Notes: generated by a model not told the origin, from the sequence alone. A stretch of DNA of 43,614 nucleotides from an uncultured Bacillota bacterium (GCA_947650795.1 CANSWR010000007.1:1-43614); one strand, 5' to 3'; positions 1 through 8,281 are shown, counted from the stretch's first letter. Numbers and translations: made by a program.

Positions 1-390
<390 letters not shown>

Positions 391-456
391 ATCTATTCGA
401 TTTTTTGGAATTGATTTTGTTTAAATCCTAACTATTAAACTCATTTCATTTTACTT

Positions 457-471
457 AGTTTTCAAAGATCA
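457..471 (-). promoter_or_regulatory. boxA-like antitermination element in rRNA leader
   Basis: On the minus strand TGATCTTTGAAAACT lies between the promoters and the 16S 5' end. It resembles the TGnTCTTTGAAAACT boxA of Bacillus rRNA leaders, bound by NusB/NusE for rRNA antitermination. Seen: the motif and its position. Inferred: the function. Confidence 0.6.
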
Positions 472-501
472 TTTCTTCTTGCTTTTCCTGGTTGCTCCTA
501 T

Positions 502-530
502 AATATATCAAACTCAGTTCTTAATGTCAA
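502..530 (-). promoter_or_regulatory. rRNA operon proximal promoter
   Basis: Minus strand: TTGACA (525-530), a 17-bp spacer, then TATATT (502-507). The predicted start is near 495, about 105 nt upstream of mature 16S. The match to the sigma-A consensus is near perfect. Confidence 0.85.
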
Positions 531-624
531 CATCTTTTTTTAATTTTTTTTAAGATGTTTACAAATTGTTTTAATTTCAGTATTTAACTGAGTTTTTCAA
601 CCTTTTCTTCGGTTGACGGGTTAT

Positions 625-653
625 ATATTACCACTCTTGTTTTAAAGATGCAA
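625..653 (-). promoter_or_regulatory. rRNA operon distal promoter
   Basis: Minus strand: TTGCAT (648-653), a 17-bp spacer, TAATAT (625-630), with A-rich DNA upstream like an UP element. About 120 bp before the proximal promoter, it makes a tandem P1/P2 arrangement typical of Firmicutes rRNA operons. A small hairpin (CAACC/GGTTG, 599-616) lies between the two and has no T-tract, so it is not a terminator. Confidence 0.65.
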
Positions 654-754
654 TACTTTTTTTTATTTTTTTTAATTTTTTTACAATTTTTTTATAAAAA
701 GCATATTAATTACCCGTTTTTAAATAGCTTTTCTACTTTAATATATGTCATAAA

Positions 755-810
755 TAAAAAAAGATTACTATTATTTACTTATCTTTTGATAAATTTTAAA
801 ATAGTAATCT
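755..810 (-). terminator. intrinsic terminator of ntdP
   Basis: Minus strand: 11-bp stem AGATTACTATT (800-810) with AATAGTAATCT (762-772), a long loop containing a second short stem, then a T-run at 756-761. The upstream arm lies inside the 3' end of the coding sequence. Confidence 0.75.
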
Positions 811-1298
811 ATTACTTTTGGATCAAAAGGTGACACACCTGCTCTTTTCATATTTATTAATGATGTTAATTCATATTTAATAATTTCATTAATTTCATAT
901 GGATACTTCATAATTCTTCTATGATAATTATATTCATTTCTATCAAGAACTCTAAATGCGCCATCTGCAAATACCCGTAAGTCTAAATCGTAATCAATAT
1001 ATTTTATTACACCGTTATCAATAACAAATGGACTTGCTATATTACAATAGTAAAATAATCCATTACTTTTTAGTTGTGCTATTATGTTAAACCATCTATT
1101 TCTGTAAAAAAACATTATAGCAGGTTCTTTAGTATGCCAACTTCTACCATCTTTTTTTGTTACTAATACATTATTATTTCCTAGTACTATATAGTCTTTT
1201 TTTATATCTAACACAACTGCTTTATTCCATGTTTTATATATTAGTCCGTTGTGTTTATAACAGTGAATTTTGATTACGTCTCCAATTTGTATTCTCAT
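771..1298 (-). CDS. ntdP: nucleoside tri/diphosphate phosphatase, DUF402 family (NtdP/YgaC)
   Basis: A 175-residue soluble protein matching the NtdP/YgaC family along its whole length. Seen: the N-terminal beta-rich segment with SYKHNG-like IHCYKHNGLIYKTW, the DGRSWHTKEPA segment (about 50-60), the WFN...YYCNIASPF segment, and the acidic YIDYDLD motif (100-106) expected to bind metal. Family knowledge: hydrolyses the gamma- and beta-phosphates of nucleoside tri/diphosphates in a metal-dependent way. The start is an ATG with AAAGAGG upstream. It is monocistronic, with its own extended -10 promoter and terminator. The family is typical of Bacilli, which supports the taxonomic reading. Confidence 0.9.
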   Translation of the reverse strand: MRIQIGDVIKIHCYKHNGLIYKTWNKAVVLDIKKDYIVLGNNNVLVTKKDGRSWHTKEPAIMFFYRNRWFNIIAQLKSNGLFYYCNIASPFVIDNGVIKYIDYDLDLRVFADGAFRVLDRNEYNYHRRIMKYPYEINEIIKYELTSLINMKRAGVSPFDPKVIDYYFKIYQKISK

Positions 1299-1322
1299 AG
1301 ATACGCCTCTTTCACTAATAAT

Positions 1323-1350
1323 ATTATAACATAATAATTTAATTTTTCAA
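1323..1350 (-). promoter_or_regulatory. ntdP promoter
   Basis: Minus strand: TTGAAA (1345-1350), a 16-bp spacer, TATAAT (1323-1328) preceded by TGT, giving an extended -10. It lies between the CHAP gene terminator and the ntdP ribosome binding site. Confidence 0.7.
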
Positions 1351-1391
1351 AATTTTTAGTTTTTATAAACTGTAAACTTTTTATAATTTTT

Positions 1392-1426
1392 AAAATAAAA
1401 AGCTTCACCTCTTTAAAGAAATGAAG
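1392..1426 (-). terminator. terminator after CHAP hydrolase gene
   Basis: Minus strand: CTTCATTTCTTTAAAGAGGTGAAG folds into a hairpin (1403-1426) followed by CTTTTTATTTTA. It sits 9 bp after the stop codon. Confidence 0.8.
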
Positions 1427-1434
1427 TTTAATTA

Positions 1435-2898
1435 TTAATAGTTCGGCGTGCCATATCCTAATATATATGCACTATTCATAGGATAGCTATGTGTACTACA
1501 ATCGTCATTTAATGTATTCCCTTCTACTGTATAAACTGTTCCGCCATCTGCATATCTAACATAACCAGCGTGATCTGATATTCCATTATAATCCCAATCA
1601 AAGAAAATTAAATCTCCTTCTCTTGGCACATAATCTCTACCTCTAAATAAACTATTATTCATAAACCAAGATGCTCCTACACTAGCTCTTGCAAATTTTG
1701 GAATTATATTTTCTGATATGCCAGCTTGATTAGCTACCCAAGATACAAATATACTACACCAATCAACACGACTAGCAAAACCATACCAAGACCAATAAGG
1801 ATATCCACCAACATTTCCTACTTGGGACATTGCAATGTTAACTACATCTACATTTCCTACTCCTGTTGGTTCTATATAATTATATGTAGGAGTATAATAT
1901 TTTTTCTCCTCTGCTTTTTTGATTTCTTCTTGTCTTTTTTGTTCTTCTAATTCTTTTGCTCTTATTTCTTCTTCTTTAGTTTTTTTAATTTCTTCTATTG
2001 TCTGGAATTCTGAAAAAGCAGGCATACATGATTCAGTTGGAAGTATAGCTATTGTCTTATCTGTTATATATGCTGTTGTTGGAGAATTATTAAAACCTAA
2101 TATAATTAATCCTAATAAAAGAATAGTAGGTATTAAATTAATCATTATTTTATTTTTAATTCTGCCTCTAACCCTATAAGCATATTTTAATATAGTTTTA
2201 TCTATATCAAATTTACTAAATATTTCATATTCTTCATTTGTAAGACTTTTAAAATATTCTTTACTTTTTCTTAATACTTCACTATGATTCATACTTGATA
2301 CTACCAATGGAGAAAATTCCGAATATTTTATAAGAAGGTTCTCTGCTATTTCTAATGAACTTTTTTCAATATTTTTAAGTGTATTTTCTTTTAAACTGTA
2401 ATCTAACATTTCACTTTCTATTAAAAGTATAGTTTTTCTATTTGGACAATTATCAAACAATTTTTCTAATATTTCCTTAAATATATTATATTCTTTATTT
2501 TCAATAAATATTTTCTTTATTAGCTTTTCTTCATATCCTCTGAATAGTAATAGATTTTTAAAATTAGTATTAGTAATATAATTAAATAATGTTATAGAGC
2601 TTTGAAGTTTTTCTAAATCTTTTTTACTCATTAAATCATTAAGATATTTTTTATTTTTTAATAAAAGATTTAGTACGTCTAAAATATTAGAAAAGATAAA
2701 TTTATCATTTAGATATTCTCTAGCTTCTATTATGTTATTTATTTCATAATCTTTTTCTTCTATTAATTCTACCCCATGTATTAATGGAAATATAAATTCT
2801 ATATATTTACCTATATTATTCTTTTTCTTTATATCAGATATTATTTCATTTAGTATTTCTTTTTGTTTATTTTTATATCTGTTTAGATTTATTGTCAT
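1435..2898 (-). CDS. membrane-anchored CHAP-domain peptidoglycan hydrolase
   Basis: About 487 residues. The N-terminal 240 residues are helical, Lys/Glu/Leu-rich and not recognised. A single membrane segment follows (about 250-270), then a Glu/Lys/Arg-rich coiled coil (302-335) and a C-terminal CHAP domain (350-487). The CHAP domain has the expected Cys in VDWCSIFV (about 381), His in SDHAGYVRY (about 443) and the EGN motif (459-461). Family knowledge: CHAP domains cleave peptidoglycan peptide bonds. There is no signal peptide, so the N-terminal half should be cytoplasmic and the enzyme outside (inferred). The start is the ATG at 2898, 8 nt after AAGGAG; the in-frame TTG two codons upstream is only 2 nt from it. 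An operator-like palindrome lies over its transcription start. Confidence 0.8.
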   Translation of the reverse strand: MTINLNRYKNKQKEILNEIISDIKKKNNIGKYIEFIFPLIHGVELIEEKDYEINNIIEAREYLNDKFIFSNILDVLNLLLKNKKYLNDLMSKKDLEKLQSSITLFNYITNTNFKNLLLFRGYEEKLIKKIFIENKEYNIFKEILEKLFDNCPNRKTILLIESEMLDYSLKENTLKNIEKSSLEIAENLLIKYSEFSPLVVSSMNHSEVLRKSKEYFKSLTNEEYEIFSKFDIDKTILKYAYRVRGRIKNKIMINLIPTILLLGLIILGFNNSPTTAYITDKTIAILPTESCMPAFSEFQTIEEIKKTKEEEIRAKELEEQKRQEEIKKAEEKKYYTPTYNYIEPTGVGNVDVVNIAMSQVGNVGGYPYWSWYGFASRVDWCSIFVSWVANQAGISENIIPKFARASVGASWFMNNSLFRGRDYVPREGDLIFFDWDYNGISDHAGYVRYADGGTVYTVEGNTLNDDCSTHSYPMNSAYILGYGTPNY

Positions 2899-2908
2899 TC
2901 TCAACTCT

Positions 2909-2930
2909 CCTTGTATTGTTCTTTACAAGG
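2909..2930. promoter_or_regulatory. palindrome over transcription start of the CHAP gene
   Basis: Perfect 7-bp inverted repeat CCTTGTA - 8 nt - TACAAGG. It overlaps the -10 box (2928-2933) and the Shine-Dalgarno (2907-2912). With the start predicted near 2921, half of it is untranscribed, which favours a DNA operator over an RNA hairpin. Confidence 0.5.
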
Positions 2931-2956
2931 ATATCAAAAAAAATCAACTTTGTCAA
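2928..2956 (-). promoter_or_regulatory. promoter of the CHAP hydrolase gene
   Basis: Minus strand: TTGACA (2951-2956), 17 bp, TATCCT (2928-2933). The expected 5' UTR is only about 23 nt. Confidence 0.65.
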
Positions 2957-2975
2957 ATCTGTGTAAAATTCTGCA

Positions 2976-3605
2976 CTACAGTATTGACTTGTGATGATTT
3001 AAAACTTCTTTTATAATAGATTCTCCATTTATTGAAGTATCTAACATTTTTAAAACATCATTGTGACTATATGTTTTTATTATTTTAAGAAAAAGATTGT
3101 AATAATCTTTAAAACTTGCATTACCATTTAGAATATCTTCTTCTGTAGATGTGATTTCTGTTTCTTCAAAGTGTTGTTTACTTAAAAATATTGCTATACC
3201 TTCCCAAAGTGGGGTAATTGGAAATAAACAATTTGAAAAGATTGCATTTATTACATGTATGAACTCATGAATAAAAGTTTTTCTATAATCTTCAAAGCTT
3301 TCTTTATAATGCACAGTATTTTTGTAGTCACTATATGAAAGTATATATATTCTATAAAATTCTTTAGAACAGTAAACAAAACCTACTACCCAGTCTTTGC
3401 ATTCATATTTTATTAATTCTAAAAATATATTATTTAGTTCTTGTTTTGTTGGTACAATATTTATTTCAATTCTTTTAGTAGGGTGTATTCCAAAAAAGTT
3501 ATAGATTTCTTCTTTATTTTCTTTTAAATATATTAGTAATTCTTCAATGTATGCTAGATCCGCTTTAGAATATTTTATTTCTATATTTTCTAAAAGTTTT
3601 TTCAT
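2976..3605 (-). CDS. HEXXH zinc metallopeptidase-like protein (gluzincin type)
   Basis: 209 residues with no signal peptide or membrane segment. Seen: HEFIHVIN (113-120) giving HExxH, and a second acidic residue in PLWEGIAIF (Glu135) 18 residues after the motif, the spacing of gluzincin peptidases (peptidase MA clan). Inferred: a zinc peptidase; the substrate is unknown. The start is an ATG after AGGAG. It lies 30 bp after the S41 gene but a terminator-like hairpin separates them, so expression probably depends on read-through. The gene ends about 20 bp before the CHAP promoter. I see no closer family assignment. Confidence 0.65.
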   Translation of the reverse strand: MKKLLENIEIKYSKADLAYIEELLIYLKENKEEIYNFFGIHPTKRIEINIVPTKQELNNIFLELIKYECKDWVVGFVYCSKEFYRIYILSYSDYKNTVHYKESFEDYRKTFIHEFIHVINAIFSNCLFPITPLWEGIAIFLSKQHFEETEITSTEEDILNGNASFKDYYNLFLKIIKTYSHNDVLKMLDTSINGESIIKEVLNHHKSIL

Positions 3606-3623
3606 AATTTACTCCTAATTTAT

Positions 3624-3648
3624 AAAAAACACAGTTTATTTAACTGCG
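3624..3648 (-). terminator. terminator/attenuator between S41 and metallopeptidase genes
   Basis: Minus strand: CGCAGTT - AAATA - AACTGTG, then six T. The upstream arm is inside the end of the S41 coding sequence, so the hairpin may only partly stop transcription before the next gene. Confidence 0.7.
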
Positions 3649-4865
3649 TTTATTGCGCTTTGAAGTTGTACATCTTCTTCATAAGGCATATTTTCATAGT
3701 ATGCACTGTTGGCTTCAATATCAGGATTAATTCCTTTTCCATTAATTTTATTTCCATTAGGTGTTAACCAATATGCTGTTGTTACTTTTATCATTCCACC
3801 TGTTTCAAGTTTTGAAGTTTCCTGAACTGTGCCTTTACCATAACTTGTTGTACCAACTAATGTGGCACCATAACTTTCTTTTAAGGCAGCAGCTAATATT
3901 TCTGATGCTGAGGCACTTCCATTATTCATGAGTACTGCTACTTTATAATTTCTAGAGGCTTTTGTTTTATCTTCATAAAAAGTTTTGTCATTTTTACTTT
4001 CTAGGCCATAAATATTTTTTCCTTTTTCTATAAATAATTCAGCAATACTTACAGCAGAATTTAGGTATCCTCCTCCATTATCTCTTACGTCTATAACTAA
4101 GCTGTTTATTTTTTCTTTTTCTAATTCTTCTAAGGCTTTATTAAATTGTTCATAGGTTGTATCAGAAAATGTTGTTATTTTTAGATATCCTACTCCTTCA
4201 AAAATATTTTTTTCTACTGATGGAATGTATACTTGTTTTTTATTTACAGTTACTACTTTTGTTATTCCACCTCTTAAAACACTTATTTCCACTTGATCTT
4301 TTTTTGAAGTTTTTATTAAATTAGATACTTCTGCTGCTGTTTTCTTTGTTACATCTTCGTTTTCAACCTTTACTATTATATCTCCTGGTTCTAATCCTGC
4401 CTCTTTTGCTGGACCATTTTCAAATACTGTGACGATTAAAACTCCTTCTTCTACTTTTGATATTTCTACACCAATTCCTTCATATTGTCCATTTAATCTA
4501 TCTGTTAAATCTTCTGTCATTTCTGGATCTAAATAACTAGTATAAGGGTCTCCTACATAGTTATACATTCCTTGTATAGCTGAATTTATTAAACCTTTTT
4601 CATCAACTTTTTCTACATAACTTTCTAATATATTATTATAAGCACTTTCAAATTCTTCTAAATAATCTCTTGCACCTAAAAATTTATTAAATCTTGTTCC
4701 ATTTGAATTATGATAAACAATTAAACCAGTTGAAACTGCTACTACTAAAGCAGTCATTAATATTATTATAGTCACTTCAAATAAGTTAAAAGTAGCAGCG
4801 TGCTCATTGTTCTTTGTTTTTATTTCTTCTTTTTTTATATTTTTTTCATCGTTCATTTGTATCAC
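3636..4865 (-). CDS. S41 family C-terminal processing peptidase (CtpA/CtpB-like)
   Basis: 409 residues. A short Lys/Glu-rich cytoplasmic N-terminus is followed by one membrane segment (about 28-51), a helical linker, a PDZ domain (about 125-205, with YEGIGVEI and GLEPGDIIVKV) and the S41 protease core. The Ser-Lys-Gln triad fits Ser319 in NNGSASASE, Lys344 in SYGKGTVQ and Gln348, matching the spacing in Bacillus CtpB. Family knowledge: tail-specific proteases act outside the membrane and cleave signalling proteins, in Bacillus during sporulation. The start is taken as GTG at 4865, 5 nt after AAGGAG; the ATG 9 nt downstream is 14 nt from it. Two 12-bp direct repeats lie just upstream. Confidence 0.9.
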   Translation of the reverse strand: MIQMNDEKNIKKEEIKTKNNEHAATFNLFEVTIIILMTALVVAVSTGLIVYHNSNGTRFNKFLGARDYLEEFESAYNNILESYVEKVDEKGLINSAIQGMYNYVGDPYTSYLDPEMTEDLTDRLNGQYEGIGVEISKVEEGVLIVTVFENGPAKEAGLEPGDIIVKVENEDVTKKTAAEVSNLIKTSKKDQVEISVLRGGITKVVTVNKKQVYIPSVEKNIFEGVGYLKITTFSDTTYEQFNKALEELEKEKINSLVIDVRDNGGGYLNSAVSIAELFIEKGKNIYGLESKNDKTFYEDKTKASRNYKVAVLMNNGSASASEILAAALKESYGATLVGTTSYGKGTVQETSKLETGGMIKVTTAYWLTPNGNKINGKGINPDIEANSAYYENMPYEEDVQLQSAINAVK

Positions 4866-4891
4866 ACTTTCTCCTTATTATAATCATATCA

Positions 4892-4919
4892 TAAAGATTT
4901 ATTTTATTAAAGATTTATT
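4892..4919. repeat. two 12-bp direct repeats upstream of the S41 peptidase gene
   Basis: TAAAGATTTATT occurs exactly at 4892-4903 and 4908-4919, a 16-bp period, in the promoter region of the S41 gene. A weak -10 (TATGAT on minus, 4883-4888) is adjacent. Could be a regulator site or chance in AT-rich DNA. I see nothing else in 4920-5071. Confidence 0.4.
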
Positions 4920-5071
4920 AATCTGTTTTCACATAATTTTACTTTTTTTATATGAATAACATAACTATAAGTCTGAGTATTAATAATTTATTTAACTATT
5001 TTAATTTTACTCTTAGAGTTTTGTTTTAATTCTTATATTTTATAAATGTTTAAAAAGTATATACTTTTGAC

Positions 5072-5106
5072 AAAATTAAAAACTCCAGATAAAACACTGA
5101 AGTTTT
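5072..5106 (-). terminator. terminator after the 124-residue unknown gene
   Basis: Minus strand: AACTTCAG - TGTTTTAT - CTGGAGTT with one G-T pair, followed by TTTAATTTT. Confidence 0.75.
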
Positions 5107-5111
5107 ATAAA

Positions 5112-5486
5112 TTACATTTTTCTTGAAGCTTCTTCTGTCAATTCTTCTGGTAATTCTCTTGCTATATTTAATCGCATGTTGTCTATTAAGTTTTGACCAT
5201 ACATTATAGATGAAACTTCAATAGGCACTTCTTTCAAACATACTCCTAAATCTTTTGAAGCTTCTCCTAAATAATTTAATACTGTTTCTAATTCCTTTGT
5301 TCTTACTACACTTAACTGTGCAATTAATTCTTTACCTGAACAATATAATCCATAATATTGAAACCATCTTCTTGAACCTATAAATGCATTTACTTTACAA
5401 TATTCAACTGCTTCACTTGATAAGTCTAGATAAGTTCTAGATAATAATAACCTTTCTCTTAATTTCCTCTTTTCATCATTTTTCAT
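5112..5486 (-). CDS. hypothetical protein, 124 aa
   Basis: Not recognised. It is soluble and mostly helical, with three Cys (positions about 30, 49, 82) and an aromatic patch SRRWFQYYGLYCSGKELIAQL (middle part, about 38-58). There is no signal peptide. The start ATG follows AAGGGGG at good spacing, and a strong promoter and a terminator flank it, so it is very likely a real, well transcribed gene standing alone. Confidence 0.75.
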   Translation of the reverse strand: MKNDEKRKLRERLLLSRTYLDLSSEAVEYCKVNAFIGSRRWFQYYGLYCSGKELIAQLSVVRTKELETVLNYLGEASKDLGVCLKEVPIEVSSIMYGQNLIDNMRLNIARELPEELTEEASRKM

Positions 5487-5511
5487 TTCTTTTCCCCCTT
5501 AACTGATTATA

Positions 5512-5540
5512 ATTGTACCATAAAAAGTATAATATGTCAA
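5512..5540 (-). promoter_or_regulatory. promoter of the 124-residue unknown gene
   Basis: Minus strand: TTGACA (5535-5540), 17 bp, TACAAT (5512-5517). Predicted start near 5505, about 19 nt before the ATG. It is one of the best sigma-A matches in the window. Confidence 0.8.
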
Positions 5541-5801
5541 TAGTTTTGTATTTTATTTTGTCTTTTACTATTTTTCACTTATATTATAAAATTTAGATTA
5601 GTTAGTTATTTAGTTTATTTGATAATACAAATAAGCGTGTTTTTAATTTACTTTGTATGAGTTTTATAATTTAATAATCCGCTATAGGAGGTAGAAAAAT
5701 GTATAAAGATACTTGATATTCCAGCATATAATTTTGCTTTAATTAGGAGTGGAGATTATGATTTTGAACAGACCAATAATGATATAGTTGATTTTAATAA
5801 T

Positions 5802-6158
5802 ATGAGAGTATTCTCTTTTGATGATTTAGACGGTCTAACTCTTAGAGAAATAGAAACATTACTTGGTCTTAAAAAGCTTAAATTTGGTTTAAATCAAATT
5901 TTTTCTTATAATAAATCTGGTTTAAATTATAGACATTTATTTTTTATTGTCAATTATGCTTTAGATTTAAAGGATTTAGAAGTAAATGATAAAAGAATTG
6001 ATGAGTTAATAGAAGAAAAACTTATGAACGCTTATCAAAGTGCTAGTGAAGAAGAAAAAAAGATATTTAATAGTTTCTTTGAAAGATATCAAGATAGAAC
6101 TCATAAAAATACTGTAAATAGAACTTATAGAATGCGTGGACTTAGGAATGATAATTAA
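5802..6158 (+). CDS. hypothetical protein, 5' end probably frameshifted
   Basis: The clean frame from ATG 5802 gives 118 residues: helical, charged, with a basic C-terminus (NRTYRMRGLRN). Family not recognised. ATG 5802 has no ribosome binding site. The same frame is open upstream to 5688 and reads ILDIPAYNFALIRSGDYDF..., which looks like protein. A perfect AGGAGG with an ATG (5699) at 7-nt spacing lies upstream but one base out of frame, stopping after MYKDT. Removing the G at 5708 would give MYKILDIPAYNF and a product of about 152 residues. Either the gene is broken, the base is a sequence error, or there is a shift event. A possible -10 (TATAAT, 5665-5670) precedes it. Confidence 0.6.
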   Translation: MRVFSFDDLDGLTLREIETLLGLKKLKFGLNQIFSYNKSGLNYRHLFFIVNYALDLKDLEVNDKRIDELIEEKLMNAYQSASEEEKKIFNSFFERYQDRTHKNTVNRTYRMRGLRNDN

Positions 6159-6166
6159 TTATTACA

Positions 6167-6201
6167 TAAAAAAACTCCAAATTTAATGGAGTGTTTTTTT
6201 A
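6167..6201. terminator. bidirectional terminator between convergent genes
   Basis: ACTCCA (6174-6179) pairs with TGGAGT (6187-6192). A-run on the left and T-run on the right let it stop both the plus-strand unknown gene and the ribosomal operon ending at rplQ. Confidence 0.85.
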
Positions 6202-6543
6202 TACTAATTCAAGACGTACTATTAAAGCGTCGTCTCCAATTCTTTCTTTTAGTTTGATGATTCTAGTATAACCACCTTGTCTATCAGCATAACGAGGTGC
6301 TAGTTCGTCAAATAATTTTTTTACTGCTTCTGTATCATTTTCTAAAAATGCTAGAGCTTTTCTTCTTGAATTCAAATCACCTTTTTTGGCATATGTAATC
6401 AATTTTTCAACAAATTTTCTTGTTTCTTTTGCTCTTTCTTCAGTTGTTTCTATAAATTCATTCATTATTACAGTTTTACTTTGACCAGAAAGAATACTTC
6501 TTCTTTTTTTAGTGTCTCTATTTAATTTTCTATATAATGCCAT
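6199..6543 (-). CDS. rplQ: 50S ribosomal protein L17
   Basis: 114 residues. It begins MALYRKLNRDTKKRRSIL, the L17 start region, with the usual alpha-beta core ending TRIIKLKERIGDDALIVRLELV. L17 sits at the peptide exit face of the large subunit. It is the last gene of the S10-spc-alpha operon, 9 bp after rpoA, as in Bacilli, and the bidirectional terminator overlaps its stop. Truncation or insertion is not seen; the length is normal. Confidence 0.96.
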   Translation of the reverse strand: MALYRKLNRDTKKRRSILSGQSKTVIMNEFIETTEERAKETRKFVEKLITYAKKGDLNSRRKALAFLENDTEAVKKLFDELAPRYADRQGGYTRIIKLKERIGDDALIVRLELV

Positions 6544-6552
6544 GAGTACCTC

Positions 6553-7503
6553 CTATTCTTCATCACGGAACTTAAGTCCCATTTCTTTAATTTTATCCAT
6601 AACTTCTTTTAATGATTTTTTACCTAAGTTTCTAATTTTCATCATTTCTGATTCTGTTAACGATGTTAAGTCTTGTAATGTATGATGACCTGCTCTCTTT
6701 AAGCAATTGTAAGCTCTTACAGAAAGATCTAATTCTTCAATTGGTGTTTCTAATGTCTTTTGGATTGGGTCTTCTTCTTTGTCTGCTAGAAGTCCTGTCA
6801 TGTCTGCGATTTTATTTAGTTTAGTTAATACATCGAAATGTTCTATTAATATTCTACTAGCTAGTGCGATTGCTTCTTGTGGAGTCATTGAACCATTAGT
6901 ATATACTTCCATAACAAGTTTATCATAGTTTTCGCTCTGTCCAACACGAGCTGGTTCTACTTCATAACTTATTCTTTCAATTGGACTATATAATGAATCT
7001 ATAGGTATTACTCCTACACTCATATTTTTCATTTCTTTTCTATTTTCTTTAGCATCTACATAGCCACGACCATTTCCTATAGTAATTTCCATGTCTAAAC
7101 TTCCGCCTTTTGCTAATGTTGCGATTACTAAATCTTGATTAACTATTTCAACATCTGCATCAGGAGTAATATCACCAGCTGTTACAACTCCTTCTCTATT
7201 AACTTTTAAGTATAGTTTTTTATCTTCTTCAACATAGTTTTTAACTACTAGTTTTTTCATGTTTAAAACTATTTCTGTAACGTCTTCTACTATACCATCA
7301 ATTTTTTGGAATTCATGTAATACTCCTTCAATTTTTATGCTTTTTACAGCACTTCCTGGCAAATTAGATAACATTACTCTTCTTAAAGCGTTTCCTAGTG
7401 TTGTACCAAATCCTCTTTCTAGTGGTTCAAGTACAAATTTTCCAAAGAAATTGTTTTCTTCATATTCAACTACTTTGTATACTGGTTTTTCAAATCTTAA
7501 CAT
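6553..7503 (-). CDS. rpoA: RNA polymerase alpha subunit
   Basis: 316 residues, normal length. The N-terminal domain (about 1-230) has the dimerisation and assembly core: FVLEPLERGFGTTLGNALRRVMLSNLPGSA, then VEPARVGQ. The C-terminal domain (about 245-310) has the helix-hairpin-helix LSVRAYNCLKRAGHHTL...KIRNLGKKSL that contacts UP-element DNA and activators. It lies directly between rpsK and rplQ; rpsD is not in this cluster, the Bacilli arrangement. Confidence 0.97.
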   Translation of the reverse strand: MLRFEKPVYKVVEYEENNFFGKFVLEPLERGFGTTLGNALRRVMLSNLPGSAVKSIKIEGVLHEFQKIDGIVEDVTEIVLNMKKLVVKNYVEEDKKLYLKVNREGVVTAGDITPDADVEIVNQDLVIATLAKGGSLDMEITIGNGRGYVDAKENRKEMKNMSVGVIPIDSLYSPIERISYEVEPARVGQSENYDKLVMEVYTNGSMTPQEAIALASRILIEHFDVLTKLNKIADMTGLLADKEEDPIQKTLETPIEELDLSVRAYNCLKRAGHHTLQDLTSLTESEMMKIRNLGKKSLKEVMDKIKEMGLKFRDEE

Positions 7504-7520
7504 AATAATTACCCCTTTCC

Positions 7521-7904
7521 TTAAACACGTCTTCTCTTAGGTGGTCTACATCCATTATGTGGTACAGGTGTTACATCTGTAATTCCAGTTATTTCTAATC
7601 CTGCAGTTTGTAAACTACGTATAGCAGTTTCACGTCCGCCTCCAATTCCACGAACAAATACAGAAACTTTTCTAAGACCCATATCATATGCTGCTTTTCC
7701 TGCTGCTTCTGCTGATTGTCCTGCTGCAAATGGAGTCTTTTTCTTTGATCCTTTATATCCTATTGAACCAGCTGAGGCCCAACTAACTACTCCGCCTTCT
7801 TCGTCAGTAATAGTTACTATTGTGTTATTATAAGTTGCATGTATGTGGGCTTGTCCTACAGTGACATCTTTCTTGACTTTTCTTTTTCTTCTATTATATG
7901 CCAT
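7521..7904 (-). CDS. rpsK: 30S ribosomal protein S11
   Basis: 127 residues with the S11 signature: [18 protein letters not shown], then [18 protein letters not shown], and the C-terminal [21 protein letters not shown]11 forms part of the 30S platform and touches the E-site mRNA. The ATG follows an AGGAGG-type site and the gene is 11 bp after rpsM. Confidence 0.97.
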   Translation of the reverse strand: MAYNRRKRKVKKDVTVGQAHIHATYNNTIVTITDEEGGVVSWASAGSIGYKGSKKKTPFAAGQSAEAAGKAAYDMGLRKVSVFVRGIGGGRETAIRSLQTAGLEITGITDVTPVPHNGCRPPKRRRV

Positions 7905-7915
7905 TATTTAACCTC

Positions 7916-8281
7916 CTATTTTTTCTTATTAGCTATAGTTTTAGCTTTACCTTTACGAGTTCTTGCATTCCTACTAGTTCTTTGACCTCTTACAGGCAAC
8001 CCTTTTTTATGTCTTGTTCCTTGATATGAGTTAATTTCCATCTTAGTTTTGATGTTCATTTCAACTTCACGTTTTAAGTCTCCTACTAGTACATAGTTAT
8101 CACAAACTTTTCTTAGTTTGTTTACGTCATCAATGCTTAAATCTTTTACTCTTATATCTTCACTTACTCCAGCTTCAGCGCAAATCTTTTTTGCTCTTGA
8201 TGGACCTATTCCATAGATATAAGTTAATCCTATTACAACTCTTTTATCTTTTGGTAAATCAATATTTTTTATACGTGCCAT
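7916..8281 (-). CDS. rpsM: 30S ribosomal protein S13
   Basis: 121 residues. Seen: [29 protein letters not shown] with the helix-two-turn-helix, and the basic tail [28 protein letters not shown] that reaches toward the P site. S13 sits in the 30S head and bridges to 23S and L5. Follows rpmJ with a GGAGG site. Confidence 0.97.
   Translation of the reverse strand: MARIKNIDLPKDKRVVIGLTYIYGIGPSRAKKICAEAGVSEDIRVKDLSIDDVNKLRKVCDNYVLVGDLKREVEMNIKTKMEINSYQGTRHKKGLPVRGQRTSRNARTRKGKAKTIANKKK

Noticed and set aside
648-833. 61-residue Phe/Ile-rich plus-strand frame
   Set aside because: Low-complexity frame in AT-rich DNA overlapping the ntdP terminator and its 3' end; no ribosome binding site.
5699-5716. 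Programmed frameshift at MYKDT
   Set aside because: No slippery heptamer or downstream structure was seen; a simple indel explains the data better.
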